From an uncultured Bacteroidota bacterium (lineage in GTDB: Bacteria > Bacteroidota > Bacteroidia > Chitinophagales > Chitinophagaceae), in the NCBI GenBank assembly GCA_903927185.1, contig CAIYLW010000042.1:1-64000 (forward strand): 64,000 nt of DNA, given 5' to 3'. Below the pieces are notes generated by a model that saw only the letters and a program-made list of their open reading frames with translations, was not told the origin of the DNA and searched no databases. Within the stretch, counting starts at the first letter, position 1. Every line of letters begins with the position of its first letter. Position numbers and translations under genes: made by a program. Below are positions 38,694 to 50,600 of the stretch, one piece after another.

Positions 38694-41600
38694 TTAAAAT
38701 GTTACATTCAGTCCAAATGTTGTGATCATTGGAAGAGCACCACCGCCATTGTCATATCCGAACGCTGTAGCATCGCCACCATATTCTGGACTATAACCTT
38801 TGTTGTGTTTCCATGTCTTTAAATTCTGAACGTTTGCAAATAATCTCAGATTGTTAATTTTACATTTTGCTAAAAATTTAGGATCAAGTGAATAGCCTAA
38901 TTGTAAATTTCTAATTCTGAAATAACTACCATCTTCAATATTATAAGTAGATCCATTATAATTAATTCTATCTGCTTGGCTAATGATGGGCTCCCAATTA
39001 GAAGTACCAGCTCCATGCCATCTGTCCATTTTAAATGCAGCATAGTTTACTCTTTGGAAAGGAGATTCAAGCGATCCCCAAGTTCTGAAAATACTATTCC
39101 CATAAACACCACCAACATCTACACCCAGTGTAAATCTTTTATAAGTAAGATTCACTGATCCTCCGTACATAAACTTCGGACTTGGATTACCTATGACTGA
39201 TCTATCATCTGCAGTAATTGTTCCATCAGGAGTTACTCCACCAGGACTAGCAATATCTTTAAATTTAAGATCGCCTGGTCTGTAAGCCCCCACTGAAGAT
39301 GCAACTGGAGAAGCTAAGACATCAGCATAAGATTGATATAAACCAGCAACTGTGTAACCATAGAATGAACCAATTGGCTGTCCAACCATCGTTCTGCTTT
39401 CTGCACTTCCATTATTCATGAATAGTCTTTGTAAGATCCCAGTTGGAATGTCTTTTGCCAAACTAAGAACCTGATTCTTCATGAAAGTGATATTACCACC
39501 AAATGAAACCGAGAAGTCTTTATTTACTTTTTGGTTCCATGTTGCAGAAAATTCCTCGCCCCAGTTTTTTAAACTACCGCCATTAATTAATTCATCTTTC
39601 AATCCAATAGCAGCTCTTGAAACATAGGTCATTAAATTGTTGGTTACTTTATTGTAATAGTTTATTTCAACATGTAACCTATTATTAAATGCATTTGCTT
39701 CAATACCAATTTCAGATGCATTTACAGTTTCCCACTTTAAATCTGGATTAGCAATATAAGTTGATTGTGCAGCGCCATAAATATTGGTTCCAAAAACAGC
39801 ATTAATTCCAGTGTTTAAATTAGGATAAGCTGGATAAGGAATTGGTGTTCCATCTAAATAAGATGATGTTTGATTTCCTAATACACCAACTGAAGCTTTT
39901 AATTTTAAATAATCAAACGCTTTTTGATTTTTCATGAAATTTTCTTGACTGATTTCCCAAGCACCACCTAAAGCCCAGAACAACTGGTTACGATTTTGAA
40001 CAGGAATCTGTGAAGAAGCATCATTACGAATTGATGCATTTAAAAAATATTTGCTTTTGTAATTATATAAAACCCTACCTAATAAAGAAGCAGTTGAATA
40101 TTCACTCTGAGATGAGTTGGTATTTGTAGGATCTATTACACCCCATGGGCCAGAAGATACATACCAAAATCTTGGATCATTAGGTATGGGTAAACTTGCA
40201 GCATCTGTTCCTTGTTTTACTGCTGTTTGTCTGTAAGCACTACTACTATAATAGGTAGTAAAACCGCCAATAGCAGTAAGACTATGATCTCCAATAACCC
40301 TTTTGAAAGTAAGAATATAATCCTGTTGGAACTTTTTCCAATCATTCACATTTTCTGAAAAAGCAGTTTGTGAAGATGCCAAATATGGCGTATTATTTAA
40401 AGGATTATATGCATAATATAATGGTGTATAATGACGTTTGTCCTGATTACTTATATCACCATACCATGTTGCCCTGAAATTAAAATATCTTAAGAAATTA
40501 ATATCGGTATACACACTTCCAACGTATCGGTTATTGTAATCGTTTGTTTTATTTGCTTCATTATTTAAAACCAGCAAAGGGTTTATGACACCTGAAGATT
40601 GCAATGCAACATCTAATCCTGAATAAAGGCTTTTGCTACTAACAACCCCTGTATAAGGATCAGCTACTGAAAAGTTTTGTGGTAATGCTGAAACCTGAGG
40701 CATTACTTTTCTTGCAGCATCTAATACCCAAGTTGCATCATATGGATTATGTGTTCGAGTTGTATTAAAGTTTACACCTAATTTGATTGATTTATTAACT
40801 TTAAACTCATCACTTAATGAAATATTTATTTTAGACAATTCTTGTTCTTTCACAATTCCTTGATCAGAAATATAGTTTAAACCAAAATTAAATCTGTTTT
40901 TTTCACTACTTCCCATAACACTTAAGCCGGTATTACTAAAACTTCCCACTCTTGTTACTGCATTAATCCAATCCGTATTTGCATTTAATGCAGAATAGTC
41001 AGGAGTAGAGATGCCATTATTTTTATTTTCTTCTGCAAACAATGTATTGAATTGAGCAGCGTCTGCCATTTGGATTTTATCAACTAATTTCTTAAACCCA
41101 TAAGAAGAATTGAAATTGATGACTGTTTGTCCAGCTTTAGCTTTTTTAGTTGTTATTGCGATTACACCAGTAGCACCTTTTACCCCAAAGATGGCAAGTG
41201 AAGAAGGATCTTTTAGAACTTCTATTGATTCAATATCATTTGGATTGATATAATCAATATTATCATTAAAAATACCATCAACTACATACAATGGATGAAC
41301 TTGACCAATACTTACCGTTCCACGAATACGAATATCTGGAGTTGATCCAGGGTCGCCATTATTAACTACATATAACCCTGCAACTTTACTTTGTAAAGAT
41401 GCAATAGGATTTGAATTTGGTTTATCTGCCACTTCTTTACCGGCAATTTTAACAATAGAACCTGTAAGATCTCTTTTGTTTGCAGAACCATAACCAATAA
41501 CTACAACTTCATCCATTATTTTGGTAGCTACAGTTAATTTCACATCAATTACAGAACGTCCGTTTACTTTTACTTCCAGATTTTCATAACCAAGGCTTTT

Positions 41601-42131
41601 AATAACAAGCGTTGCTTCATTATCTACAGTTAAAGTAAAAATACCGTTGTTGTCGGTTGAAACACCTTTACTTGTTCCTTTTTCTAAAACTGAAGCACCT
41701 GCTAATGCTTCCCCTTTTTCTCCTGTAATTCTACCAGTTATTTTGATAACTTTATTTTCAGCAGCATTTGTTGACAATACAACAACCAAATTGTTATTCA
41801 GCAATTTATAGGTCAAGTTAGTTTCACTGAATAAAGTAGCTAACACTTCTACAATTGATTGGTTGTCTATAGAAACGCTTACTTTCTTTTTGATGTCTTT
41901 TAAGTCAGAATTGAATAAAAAACGAAAGCTTCCATCACGCTCTATCGATTTTAGAACATTTTTAATGTCAGTATTATTCATCGAAAGGCTGATGTTTTGC
42001 CCTGATGTTGAACTGGCACTAACCTGAAAAACAGTAAATAATAAGATAAAAATTGCAAGCTTCATAATAAGCAGTGTTTTTTGAAGCCTCTTTGACCATT
42101 TTTTATAGTCGCGAAGTACGCTTTTTTGCAT
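38694..42131 (-). CDS. SusC/RagA family TonB-linked outer membrane protein with N-terminal STN domain
   Basis: STN, CarboxypepD_reg-like and plug (VVIGYGSANKRDLTGSI; PLYVVDGIFNDN; IESIEVLKDPSSLAIFGVKGATGVIAITTK). Confidence 0.97.
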   Translation of the reverse strand: MQKSVLRDYKKWSKRLQKTLLIMKLAIFILLFTVFQVSASSTSGQNISLSMNNTDIKNVLKSIERDGSFRFLFNSDLKDIKKKVSVSIDNQSIVEVLATLFSETNLTYKLLNNNLVVVLSTNAAENKVIKITGRITGEKGEALAGASVLEKGTSKGVSTDNNGIFTLTVDNEATLVIKSLGYENLEVKVNGRSVIDVKLTVATKIMDEVVVIGYGSANKRDLTGSIVKIAGKEVADKPNSNPIASLQSKVAGLYVVNNGDPGSTPDIRIRGTVSIGQVHPLYVVDGIFNDNIDYINPNDIESIEVLKDPSSLAIFGVKGATGVIAITTKKAKAGQTVINFNSSYGFKKLVDKIQMADAAQFNTLFAEENKNNGISTPDYSALNANTDWINAVTRVGSFSNTGLSVMGSSEKNRFNFGLNYISDQGIVKEQELSKINISLSDEFKVNKSIKLGVNFNTTRTHNPYDATWVLDAARKVMPQVSALPQNFSVADPYTGVVSSKSLYSGLDVALQSSGVINPLLVLNNEANKTNDYNNRYVGSVYTDINFLRYFNFRATWYGDISNQDKRHYTPLYYAYNPLNNTPYLASSQTAFSENVNDWKKFQQDYILTFKRVIGDHSLTAIGGFTTYYSSSAYRQTAVKQGTDAASLPIPNDPRFWYVSSGPWGVIDPTNTNSSQSEYSTASLLGRVLYNYKSKYFLNASIRNDASSQIPVQNRNQLFWALGGAWEISQENFMKNQKAFDYLKLKASVGVLGNQTSSYLDGTPIPYPAYPNLNTGINAVFGTNIYGAAQSTYIANPDLKWETVNASEIGIEANAFNNRLHVEINYYNKVTNNLMTYVSRAAIGLKDELINGGSLKNWGEEFSATWNQKVNKDFSVSFGGNITFMKNQVLSLAKDIPTGILQRLFMNNGSAESRTMVGQPIGSFYGYTVAGLYQSYADVLASPVASSVGAYRPGDLKFKDIASPGGVTPDGTITADDRSVIGNPSPKFMYGGSVNLTYKRFTLGVDVGGVYGNSIFRTWGSLESPFQRVNYAAFKMDRWHGAGTSNWEPIISQADRINYNGSTYNIEDGSYFRIRNLQLGYSLDPKFLAKCKINNLRLFANVQNLKTWKHNKGYSPEYGGDATAFGYDNGGGALPMITTFGLNVTF

Positions 42132-42263
42132 AATTTTGGTTTTGGCGTTAAATAAATAGTGAAATCCTTGTTGTTATTAGCTTTGGGGATTCCTTGTTTT
42201 GTTTGACCATCTTAGGGAAATGTGTCCAGCATTTCCCTTTTTATTTTTAATCAGCAAGCTGAC

Positions 42264-43418
42264 TTAATTCTTATTAATTGTTACTTCTCTTCCATTTATT
42301 TGATAATTAAACGGAACGAGATATTGCAACTCTTTTAAAGCTTCATCAATTGTTTCATTTTCAAATGCCCCAGTTGATCTATACGACCTAATTTTTTCAT
42401 TTGTAATTGTTACATGAACATTAAACCAACGCTCAATCTTTATTACTAGGTCTTCAAACCTTTCATCCTCGAATGTTAGTCTGTTATAAATCCAAGAAGT
42501 TTCTTTAATAGCAGAGTCTGCAATATTTTTAGCTAAAGGAGAAATAATTATAGCTGGATTGGGCAATTGATAATTTGCCGTTTGCTTGATGGATGATGCA
42601 GAAAATTGCTTTACAACACTTTCTGACTTTGCAAATTTATCGAAAATCAATTTTTCATGCGGCCGCAAAAGAATTTTTGATTCATTTGGATGCTCGGTTT
42701 TGGTTACTTCAATTAAACCATGAACTAAAGTTGCTTCAATTGTTGGTTCTGCTTTATATGCTTTTACATTAAAAGCAGTTCCTAATACCCTGATATCAAT
42801 ACCTGAAGTATGCACTATAAAAGGATGTTTTGGATCTTTAACAACATCAAAATAAGCTTCCCCTTCTAAATAAATCTCTCGAGTAAGCCCTTTAAATGTT
42901 TCAGGGTATGATAACCTGCTATCTGAATTCACCCAAACCTTCGAACCATCGGGCAATTGAACTTTTGTTTTGGAGCCTAATGAAACTTTAATCACATTAA
43001 ACTGACTCAAACTAATTGAATCGTTCGTTTTTTTATGATTATAAAATTGGTAAGAAAATACCGACACCAATAATAATATAAGCACAGCAGCAATTGATTG
43101 CGCTCTTTGATACCAAGGTATTTTAGTAGGGTATAATTGAAAATTTTCTGATTCAGTACTTACGTTACCATTAGCTAATTCTGCAAAATCTGGAGATACT
43201 AGTTTCAATTTAATTATATGCTGTAAATAGGCATCCTCTGCTGAATCTGATATGCCTGCATCTTTAGGTTCTGTCCCCCATAATTCCTCTAAGTTGCGGA
43301 ATTGCTCTTTCCACTCCTGATTCTCAGATATAAGTAACTGAAAATGAGCTATTTCTTCAGGTGTAGCATCCTTGGATAAAATTTTAGCTACCAATATATA
43401 CAATCTGTCTTGAGGCAT
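42264..43418 (-). CDS. FecR family anti-sigma factor
   Basis: TKVQLPDGSKVWVNSDSRLSYPETFKGLTREIYLEGEAYFDVVKDPKHPFIVHTSGIDIRVLGTAFNVKAY. Confidence 0.96.
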   Translation of the reverse strand: MPQDRLYILVAKILSKDATPEEIAHFQLLISENQEWKEQFRNLEELWGTEPKDAGISDSAEDAYLQHIIKLKLVSPDFAELANGNVSTESENFQLYPTKIPWYQRAQSIAAVLILLLVSVFSYQFYNHKKTNDSISLSQFNVIKVSLGSKTKVQLPDGSKVWVNSDSRLSYPETFKGLTREIYLEGEAYFDVVKDPKHPFIVHTSGIDIRVLGTAFNVKAYKAEPTIEATLVHGLIEVTKTEHPNESKILLRPHEKLIFDKFAKSESVVKQFSASSIKQTANYQLPNPAIIISPLAKNIADSAIKETSWIYNRLTFEDERFEDLVIKIERWFNVHVTITNEKIRSYRSTGAFENETIDEALKELQYLVPFNYQINGREVTINKN

Positions 43419-43474
43419 AAAGCAACTTCGTTATAAGTATGAACAATAAAAATGAGAAAAACCCCTAAAGGATT

Positions 43475-44107
43475 TTACAATTTTTTTCCGGTTAGAATAC
43501 TATGCAGTTCGGGAAACTGAATTTTAAAATTATAAGAATCTCCAATTTTTTTTAAAGCAATGGCCATTTGTGCTTCCACAGTCTTCACGGATATACTCAA
43601 GAGGTCAGCTACTTCAGCATATTTTAAATTGTCTTCTTTAATTAAGCGAAAAATAAGCTTGCATTTTGGCGGAAGGTCATTAATCGCGACAAGTATTTTG
43701 CTAACGGCTTCTTTGGATAGTAATAATTCTGCAGGATCAAAAAAAGGGCTTTTAAAATGAACAAGATATTCTTCATTAAAACTGGCAATGGCTCTTTTCT
43801 TCTGACGAAGCTTATTAATTGAAATATTTTTGATAGAAACAAAAAAATATAATTTCAGGTTTTCTATATCTAAAAGTGCCGCTCTTTTCTGCCAAACAGA
43901 TATAAAAAAGTCTGAAACCACTTCTTCGGAATCTTCTTTCGACCTGAGAATTGATAAGGCAAAACGTTGCAAATGCTCATGAGTAGATACAAAAAGTTCT
44001 TTATAAGCTTTCTGATCATTATATAGCACAATATCTTTAAGCAAGCACTTAATATATTCGTTATTCATTGCAATCGTTGGCGTCGAAGATAGTTTTTTGT
44101 TTAACAA
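43475..44107 (-). CDS. ECF RNA polymerase sigma-70 factor
   Basis: Sigma region 2/4 motifs (EEVVSDFFISVWQKR; LPPKCKLIFRLIKEDNLKYAEVADLLSISVKTVEAQM); start may be 44068. Confidence 0.93.
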   Translation of the reverse strand: MLNKKLSSTPTIAMNNEYIKCLLKDIVLYNDQKAYKELFVSTHEHLQRFALSILRSKEDSEEVVSDFFISVWQKRAALLDIENLKLYFFVSIKNISINKLRQKKRAIASFNEEYLVHFKSPFFDPAELLLSKEAVSKILVAINDLPPKCKLIFRLIKEDNLKYAEVADLLSISVKTVEAQMAIALKKIGDSYNFKIQFPELHSILTGKKL

Positions 44108-44323
44108 TAAATCAATTAATAGATCAAATTATTACACAATTTTTCATTAGAATATATAACAGGTTTCACAATCTACTTTTCAAATCTGCCAATTAAACTT
44201 CATTTCAGTATGATCTTATTAAAGAAGTTTGTCTAAAATAGAGCTAAAAACTACTTTGTTTTAACACCGTTTAAGCTTCCCAGTAAAGATTTGTTTTCTA
44301 CAAAAATTCATACAGACCTTACT

Positions 44324-44331
44324 TATCTTTG
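44324..44331 (+). promoter_or_regulatory. -7 element TATCTTTG, 4 nt before ATG
   Basis: TAnnTTTG match immediately upstream of the 44336 start. Confidence 0.5.
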
Positions 44332-44335
44332 AACG

Positions 44336-45313
44336 ATGGGGTTTTTAGAAATTTCAAATATTAGCAAGCTCATTGATGGTAAATCTGTGGTAGATGAAGT
44401 AAGTTTTTCACAATCTACTAATCAGAAAATAGCTATTGCGGGGGAAACGGGTTCAGGAAAATCTACTTTACTTAAGATGATTGCAGGTTTAGTGCAACCA
44501 GATCAGGGGATGATTTATTTTAACGATAAACATGTTCTTGGGCCAGATTTTAAATTAATTCCTGGTCACCCCGATATTGCCTATTTATCCCAACATTTTG
44601 AATTACGAAATTCTTACCGTGTTGAAGAACTTTTATCTTATGCCAATAAGCTTACTGATGAAATGGCAAATGCTATTTTTGAAGTTTGTATGATTAGTCA
44701 TTTAGTAAAAAGAAGAACTGATCAATTATCTGGTGGAGAGAGACAAAGAATTGCTATAGCAAGATTGTTAATTGGCTCGCCTAAATTATTAATACTCGAT
44801 GAGCCTTATTCTAATCTTGATTTGATTCACAAAAATATTTTAAAGAATATCATTCGGGAGATTGGCGGAAGTTTACAAATAACTTGTTTGATGGTATCGC
44901 ACGATCCTTCTGATATTTTATCCTGGGCAGATCAAATTATACTAATGAAATCTGGTAAGATTATTCAAATAGGTAACCCTGAAGAAGTATATCGATACCC
45001 AGCAAACTCCTATGCAGCAGGCTTATTAGGTAATTATTATACTTTGAACGCTCAACTTTCTGATTTTTTTAGAAAAATAGCAGGTTTTAAAGAAACCGGT
45101 AAAGGTCTTTTCGTTAGACCTGAATATTTTAAAATAGTTTCTGAATACGAAGGAATAGAAGCCTATGTAAAAGACAAATTTTTTATGGCTGGTATCTACG
45201 AATTAGAAATTGTAATTGCTAATACCACATTAACTATTAGGACGATGCAAAAACATCCTAAAAAAGGCGATACCTTATTTATCGCATTGGAAAATGAAGT
45301 ATTAGAAAATTAA
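44336..45313 (+). CDS. ABC transporter ATP-binding protein
   Basis: Walker A AGETGSGKST, signature LSGGERQRIAIARLL, Walker B LLILDEPYSNLD. Confidence 0.92.
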   Translation: MGFLEISNISKLIDGKSVVDEVSFSQSTNQKIAIAGETGSGKSTLLKMIAGLVQPDQGMIYFNDKHVLGPDFKLIPGHPDIAYLSQHFELRNSYRVEELLSYANKLTDEMANAIFEVCMISHLVKRRTDQLSGGERQRIAIARLLIGSPKLLILDEPYSNLDLIHKNILKNIIREIGGSLQITCLMVSHDPSDILSWADQIILMKSGKIIQIGNPEEVYRYPANSYAAGLLGNYYTLNAQLSDFFRKIAGFKETGKGLFVRPEYFKIVSEYEGIEAYVKDKFFMAGIYELEIVIANTTLTIRTMQKHPKKGDTLFIALENEVLEN

Positions 45314-45331
45314 TTCCCTTTATTTTTCTAA
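45302..45331. terminator. hairpin spanning both stop codons of convergent genes
   Basis: TTAGAAAA / TTTTCTAA, 14-nt loop. Confidence 0.4.
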
Positions 45332-47464
45332 CGCAAAAGCCACATAAGAATCTCCAGTCTTAGCTTTTAGTTTTCCGCCGCCGCAAGCTATCACTACATA
45401 CTCTTTCCCATTCTTTTCATAAACTGATGGAGTAGCAAAACCAGCTGCTGGCAAGTCGAGTTCTAGTAATAGTTTCCCTGTTCTTTTATTAAAAGCTCGA
45501 AACTTAGCATCTTTTGTTGCAGCAATAAAAATCAATCCTCCTGCTGTAACAACAGGGCCGCCATAATTTTCTGTACCTGTATGAATTCCCTTTGCTTTAA
45601 ACTCAGGATAGTCGCCCAATGTGTCTTTCCAAATCACTTCACCTGTATTTAAATCAATAGCATTCAAAGTGCCCCATGGTGGGGCCACTGCAGGATATCC
45701 TTCTTTAGTCAAAAATTTATTATAGCCTGTGGCTGTATATGGCATTTTATACCACTTATCTGAAGGCCGAAAAGGTGCTGCAAATTTTTCCTTTTGCCTA
45801 GTTTCATTTTTTAAAATAAAACTTGAAATTGCTTTTTTCTCTGTAATTGTTAATTGCGGTAAAGCAGGCATCATTCTTCTTCCACTACTTAATAATGTAG
45901 TGAATTGTTCTTCATTGTATTTTTTATTGATATCAATTAGTGGAGGATAATTGCCAGCGCCTTTTTGTTCTGGACCATGACAAGCCATGCAGGTTGTTTT
46001 ATATAATCTTTCTCCAGCTTGCAGGTTGGTCTCAGCCAATATTGGCTTGTCTTTCAAGTCAACCATCGTTAATACCCATGGCATTTCACTGGCATTAACA
46101 TATAATATGCCTGATGTTGGATCGAAAGCAGGACCACCCCATTCTGCACCTCCATCAAAGCCAGGAAAAATAATCGTACCTTCTTTGGACGGCGGGTTAA
46201 ACATATTACCAGTTTTGTAAGTAAACAACCTTTTCTTAATATCCTGATAGGATGTATCTGGCACAAGATTATTTAAATCTTTTTCCATTAATGATTGACG
46301 GGCAAAAGGTTTAAAGAAAGACGGGATTGGTTGTGTGAGCGAAGGTTTTTCGCCAGCTAGTTCGCTAACACTAGGAACAATAGTCTCATTTATTGGATAA
46401 ATAGGTTTACCAGTAAGACGATCAAAGAGAAATATAAATCCGCTTTTGCTAACACTTACTAAAGCATCTATTTTTTTCCCATCTTTTGTGATATTTACCA
46501 AAACTGGAGCTGTAGGTAAATCTCTATCCCAGATATCATGATGTACCGTTTGAAAATGCCAGATACGTTTACCTGTTGACGCATCTAATGCCAATACTGA
46601 ATTTGCAAATAAATTATCGCCTGTTCTTTTACCACCATAAAAATCGTAGGAGGCAGAACCAATAGGAGCAAAAACAATACCTCTTTCTTCATCCATACTA
46701 AAACCAGACCATGCATTGGCTCCACCAATATGTTGATAGGCTTCTTTATTATCCCAACTCTCAAACCCTGTTTCTCCAGGATAAGGGATTGTATGAAAAA
46801 TCCAACGCATCTTTCCTGTATGAACATCATAAGCTCGAATATGCCCAGGTGCTGCTGCGGCTTCCTCTGCAACCCTTGTTCCAATTATGATTAGGTCTTT
46901 ATAAATAATACCGGGAGTTGTTGATGCTACATATAGATTACTTGCATCAACTCCTAGATCTTGGTGCAAATCAATCTTGCCATCGCTTCCAAAAGAAAGT
47001 ATTGGCTTACCTGTTAATGCATCGATACAATATAAAGAACCACTTGCTGAATAGAAGATTCGCTGATCTTTCTGTCCATTTTTATAAAATGCCAGCCCTC
47101 TACATACATTCATTGAAAAATAACCTCCACCCTTTGCAGAAATTGAATTAGGTTCTGCAGGATCAAATACCCACCGCTCTTTTCCTGATTCAGCATCTAA
47201 AGCAAATAGTTTTAGTTTAGGAGAAACCCCATACAAAATACCCTCAATAATTAAGGGGTTCACTTGTATTTGTGTTTTCTCATCTGCATCACCTGTATGG
47301 TATTCCCAAGCTTTCTTTAAGCTCCCCACATTATTAGTGTCGATCTGAGATAAACTGGTATAATGGTTATTGGATTTATTACCTCCATAATTAGACCATT
47401 CAATCGGAGATTTACAAGCGGCAAGAGTGATGATTATGAAAGAAATAGATAGATAATTTCTCAT
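45320..47464 (-). CDS. PQQ-dependent dehydrogenase with embedded cytochrome c motif, lipoprotein
   Basis: Quinoprotein repeats (LDAESGKERWVFDP, ALDASTGKRIWHFQTVHHDIWDRDLPTAP), one CMACH heme site, lipobox TLAAC. Confidence 0.92.
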   Translation of the reverse strand: MRNYLSISFIIITLAACKSPIEWSNYGGNKSNNHYTSLSQIDTNNVGSLKKAWEYHTGDADEKTQIQVNPLIIEGILYGVSPKLKLFALDAESGKERWVFDPAEPNSISAKGGGYFSMNVCRGLAFYKNGQKDQRIFYSASGSLYCIDALTGKPILSFGSDGKIDLHQDLGVDASNLYVASTTPGIIYKDLIIIGTRVAEEAAAAPGHIRAYDVHTGKMRWIFHTIPYPGETGFESWDNKEAYQHIGGANAWSGFSMDEERGIVFAPIGSASYDFYGGKRTGDNLFANSVLALDASTGKRIWHFQTVHHDIWDRDLPTAPVLVNITKDGKKIDALVSVSKSGFIFLFDRLTGKPIYPINETIVPSVSELAGEKPSLTQPIPSFFKPFARQSLMEKDLNNLVPDTSYQDIKKRLFTYKTGNMFNPPSKEGTIIFPGFDGGAEWGGPAFDPTSGILYVNASEMPWVLTMVDLKDKPILAETNLQAGERLYKTTCMACHGPEQKGAGNYPPLIDINKKYNEEQFTTLLSSGRRMMPALPQLTITEKKAISSFILKNETRQKEKFAAPFRPSDKWYKMPYTATGYNKFLTKEGYPAVAPPWGTLNAIDLNTGEVIWKDTLGDYPEFKAKGIHTGTENYGGPVVTAGGLIFIAATKDAKFRAFNKRTGKLLLELDLPAAGFATPSVYEKNGKEYVVIACGGGKLKAKTGDSYVAFALEK

Positions 47465-47647
47465 ATGGGCACTTATGAATAATTGAATATTAAATATACA
47501 GGTATCCTTTTTCTAATCAAACAGTATCAATTTAAATACCCAAGCAACATATTAGTTATCTTTAGCATCTTTTACAAAATCTTGAAAAAAGAAAGTAAAT
47601 GATTTATCTTATTTTAAATATTGAAAAGGGTTGCCATATTTTTTTTT

Positions 47648-50600
47648 ATGCTATTGATTAAGCGCTTTATATTAATTTTCATTTGCTCATCCATATCATT
47701 TATTGCAAAAGCGCAAACGGATACTACATTTTGGTTTGGGGCACCTGCCATTACCCCTACTCATGCAAACGCGCCAATATTAATTCGCTTTTCAGCTTAT
47801 GCAAAAGCTGCAGATGTTACCATCAGTATGCCTGCAACTCCTTCCTTTCAACCAATTACATTTACATTAAATGCTAATACAACTATTACAAAAGACCTAA
47901 CCCAATTTTTAAATATACTAGAATCTAAACCGGAAAATCAAGTATTAAAAACTGGCATAAAAATAACAGCTACCAATAAAATTTCAGCTTACTACGAAGT
48001 AGATGGAATGAGTGGTGGAAATTATTTAAACCCAGAAATTTTTACGCTGAAGGGGGCTGCAGGAATAGGAACCAAATTTATGATTCCCGGTCAAAATACT
48101 TTCGATAATATACCTATTAACTCAGGCCCCAATCCTATTTTACCACATAATGGATTTGTAATCGTAGCTACTCAAAACAATACAGTGGTTAACATTACCA
48201 CTAGTCAAGATGCAGTTGGTCATCCAGCTGGTCAGCTTTTTTCAATTACCCTTCAACAAGGAGAGTCCTACAGTGTTATTGCAAGTAGTCTTTCAGGACC
48301 ACAGCATTTGGTGGGTAGTGTGGTAAATTCAAATTTGCCTGTTTGTGTAACTGTATATGATGATAGTATCGGAATACTTGGAGGTAATTTTGATCTTGTA
48401 GGAGATCAAATTGTATCAGAAGACATTATTGGAAACGAATACATCATGGTTAGGGGCGATTTAGTAATCAATGGTATTTCTCAGGATTACTTTTATGTAT
48501 TGGCAACTGTTGATGGAACCGTTGTAACTATGGATGGAGTTACTGTTGGAGTACCACTTAATCGAGGACAAATTTATTCTGGAAAATTAGCAAACTCGAG
48601 CACCTATATTAAAACGTCTCAACCTGTATATGTAAATCAACTTACGGGTACAGGTGGTGAAATGGCCTCTACTAATTTACCTAGTATACACTGTACGGGT
48701 TCGCAAGACGTTTCATTTGTACGTCCCCTTAGTGGCAAATTTGATTTTGCAGTTTTATGTAAAGCAGCTGATATTGGAAGTTTTTTATTAAATGGAAATC
48801 CGAGTATAACTCCTAGTATGTTTTCTCCAGTTACTGGTAATCCAGCATGGATGTTTGCAAAAATATCGGAATACAATATACCTTCTCCAGGTATACAAGT
48901 GGGAGTTCCAACAAATATTTCAAATTCTACCGGTTTTTTCCATCTTGGTTTTTTTAATGGCGTTGGGGGTGGAAGCGTAATGGGCTATTTTTCGGATTAT
49001 GCAACTATTACCTTAAACCCTAAAATAAGTGGTATACAATGTATTGGGAATAATTTAATTCTTCAGTCAAATGAAATATCTAGTGCAACTTATTTATGGA
49101 CAGGTCCAAATAATTTTACATCAAAAAATGCTTCTGATACTATTAAAAAAATTACAAATAATCAAGCCGGTACCTACTTTATAAATACTACTATTCTCGG
49201 TTGCCCCACTTTTAAAGATAGTTTACAAATAAAATTGAACCTTTTACCAACTGCTGCTATTTCAACAAAAGATAGTATTTGCTTGAGGAAATCAACAGAT
49301 CTTTCTATTGCATTTACAGGTACGGCTCCCTGGACTTTCAGTATTTTTGATGGCACAAAATATGATACTATTCAAAATATAAATGCGGTACCCTATACTT
49401 TAACTGTTAGCCCATTAGTTAAAACAATTTATACTTTACAGAAAATTACTGATAGCAATTTCTGCTCAACCGATATCAATACAGGTTTAAATATTTCAAG
49501 TACAGTAAATATCTATCCCCAACCAATAGCAAATTTTTCTTTGTCCTCTCCTTTGTGTGAAACAAGGGAAGTTTTATTCACTGATCAATCAACAGCAGGA
49601 GCGGGAAATATTATTCGATGGAATTGGGACTTTAAAGATGGAACGATAAAGGATACGCTTAATGGAAGCCCTTTTAAAAAAGCATTTGCAAATTATGGTA
49701 CTTACCTAGTTAGAATGATGGTAGAAACAGATAAAGGCTGCAAAAGTGATTCTACTATTTCCAATATTAAAATTAACCCATTGCCAAATGTGGGATTTGT
49801 TTTGCCAGAAGTTTGTGTAACAGATGGCTCCGCAACTTTTACTGACACCAGTTATATTGCAGATGGTAGTCAATCTCAATTTACCTGGAGCTGGACAATT
49901 TATCCTGGTACCAATCATAATGTTCAACCGGTTTTTGTAAATGCTGCTGCACAAAATGCAAAAGTGCTGGTAACAAAAGAAGACTACTATAATACCATGC
50001 TGAAAGTAACCAGTAAAGATGGATGTGCTGATTCTTTAATGCAACAATTTACTGTAAACGGACCAACGCCGAAAGCTAGTTTTGTGGTACAAAAAATGGA
50101 TAGTTTATGTAGTAGCGATTTCACAAGAATCCTAAACACTTCTACTGTTGATTTTGGAAATGTCACTAAACTTGATATTTATTGGGACGCAATAAATGCA
50201 CCTGCCATTAAAACAACTGATCAAAATCCAAGTAACGGCTCTTTGTATGCTAATTGGTATCCTAATTTACCTACTCCAGCTACAAAAACTTATTCTGTAA
50301 AACTTACCGCTTATTCTGGGAATGCAGCAACTTGTCAAAATAGCAGCACCCAACTCATTACAGTCAATCCCCAACCAAAAGCAGACTTTTCGAGTTCTGC
50401 AGTAGAAATATGCGCTAATAATAGCATACAGTTTACAGACCTAAGCAATGGAATAACAAGTCCAATAAATAAATGGAATTGGAATTCCGGAAATATGATT
50501 TTATCCACTAATCAAAATCCTCTTTTGAAATTTAGTGACTCGGGAAATATTCAAGTTAGTTTATTTGTAACGAATGTTCAAGGTTGTAATAGTGATACTG

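Noticed and set aside
42214-42238. Hairpin AGGGAAATG/CATTTCCCT between FecR and SusC as a terminator for FecR
   Set aside because: T-rich tail is on the plus strand, where no gene needs it; on the minus strand the following sequence is not T-rich, so the role is unclear.
28281-44107. Whole PUL as a mobile genomic island
   Set aside because: No integrase, tRNA target, direct repeats or transposase seen at the edges; composition looks similar to the rest.
46585-46884. Same-strand 99-aa alternative-frame ORF in the PQQ dehydrogenase
   Set aside because: Frame-shifted shadow of the quinoprotein repeats.
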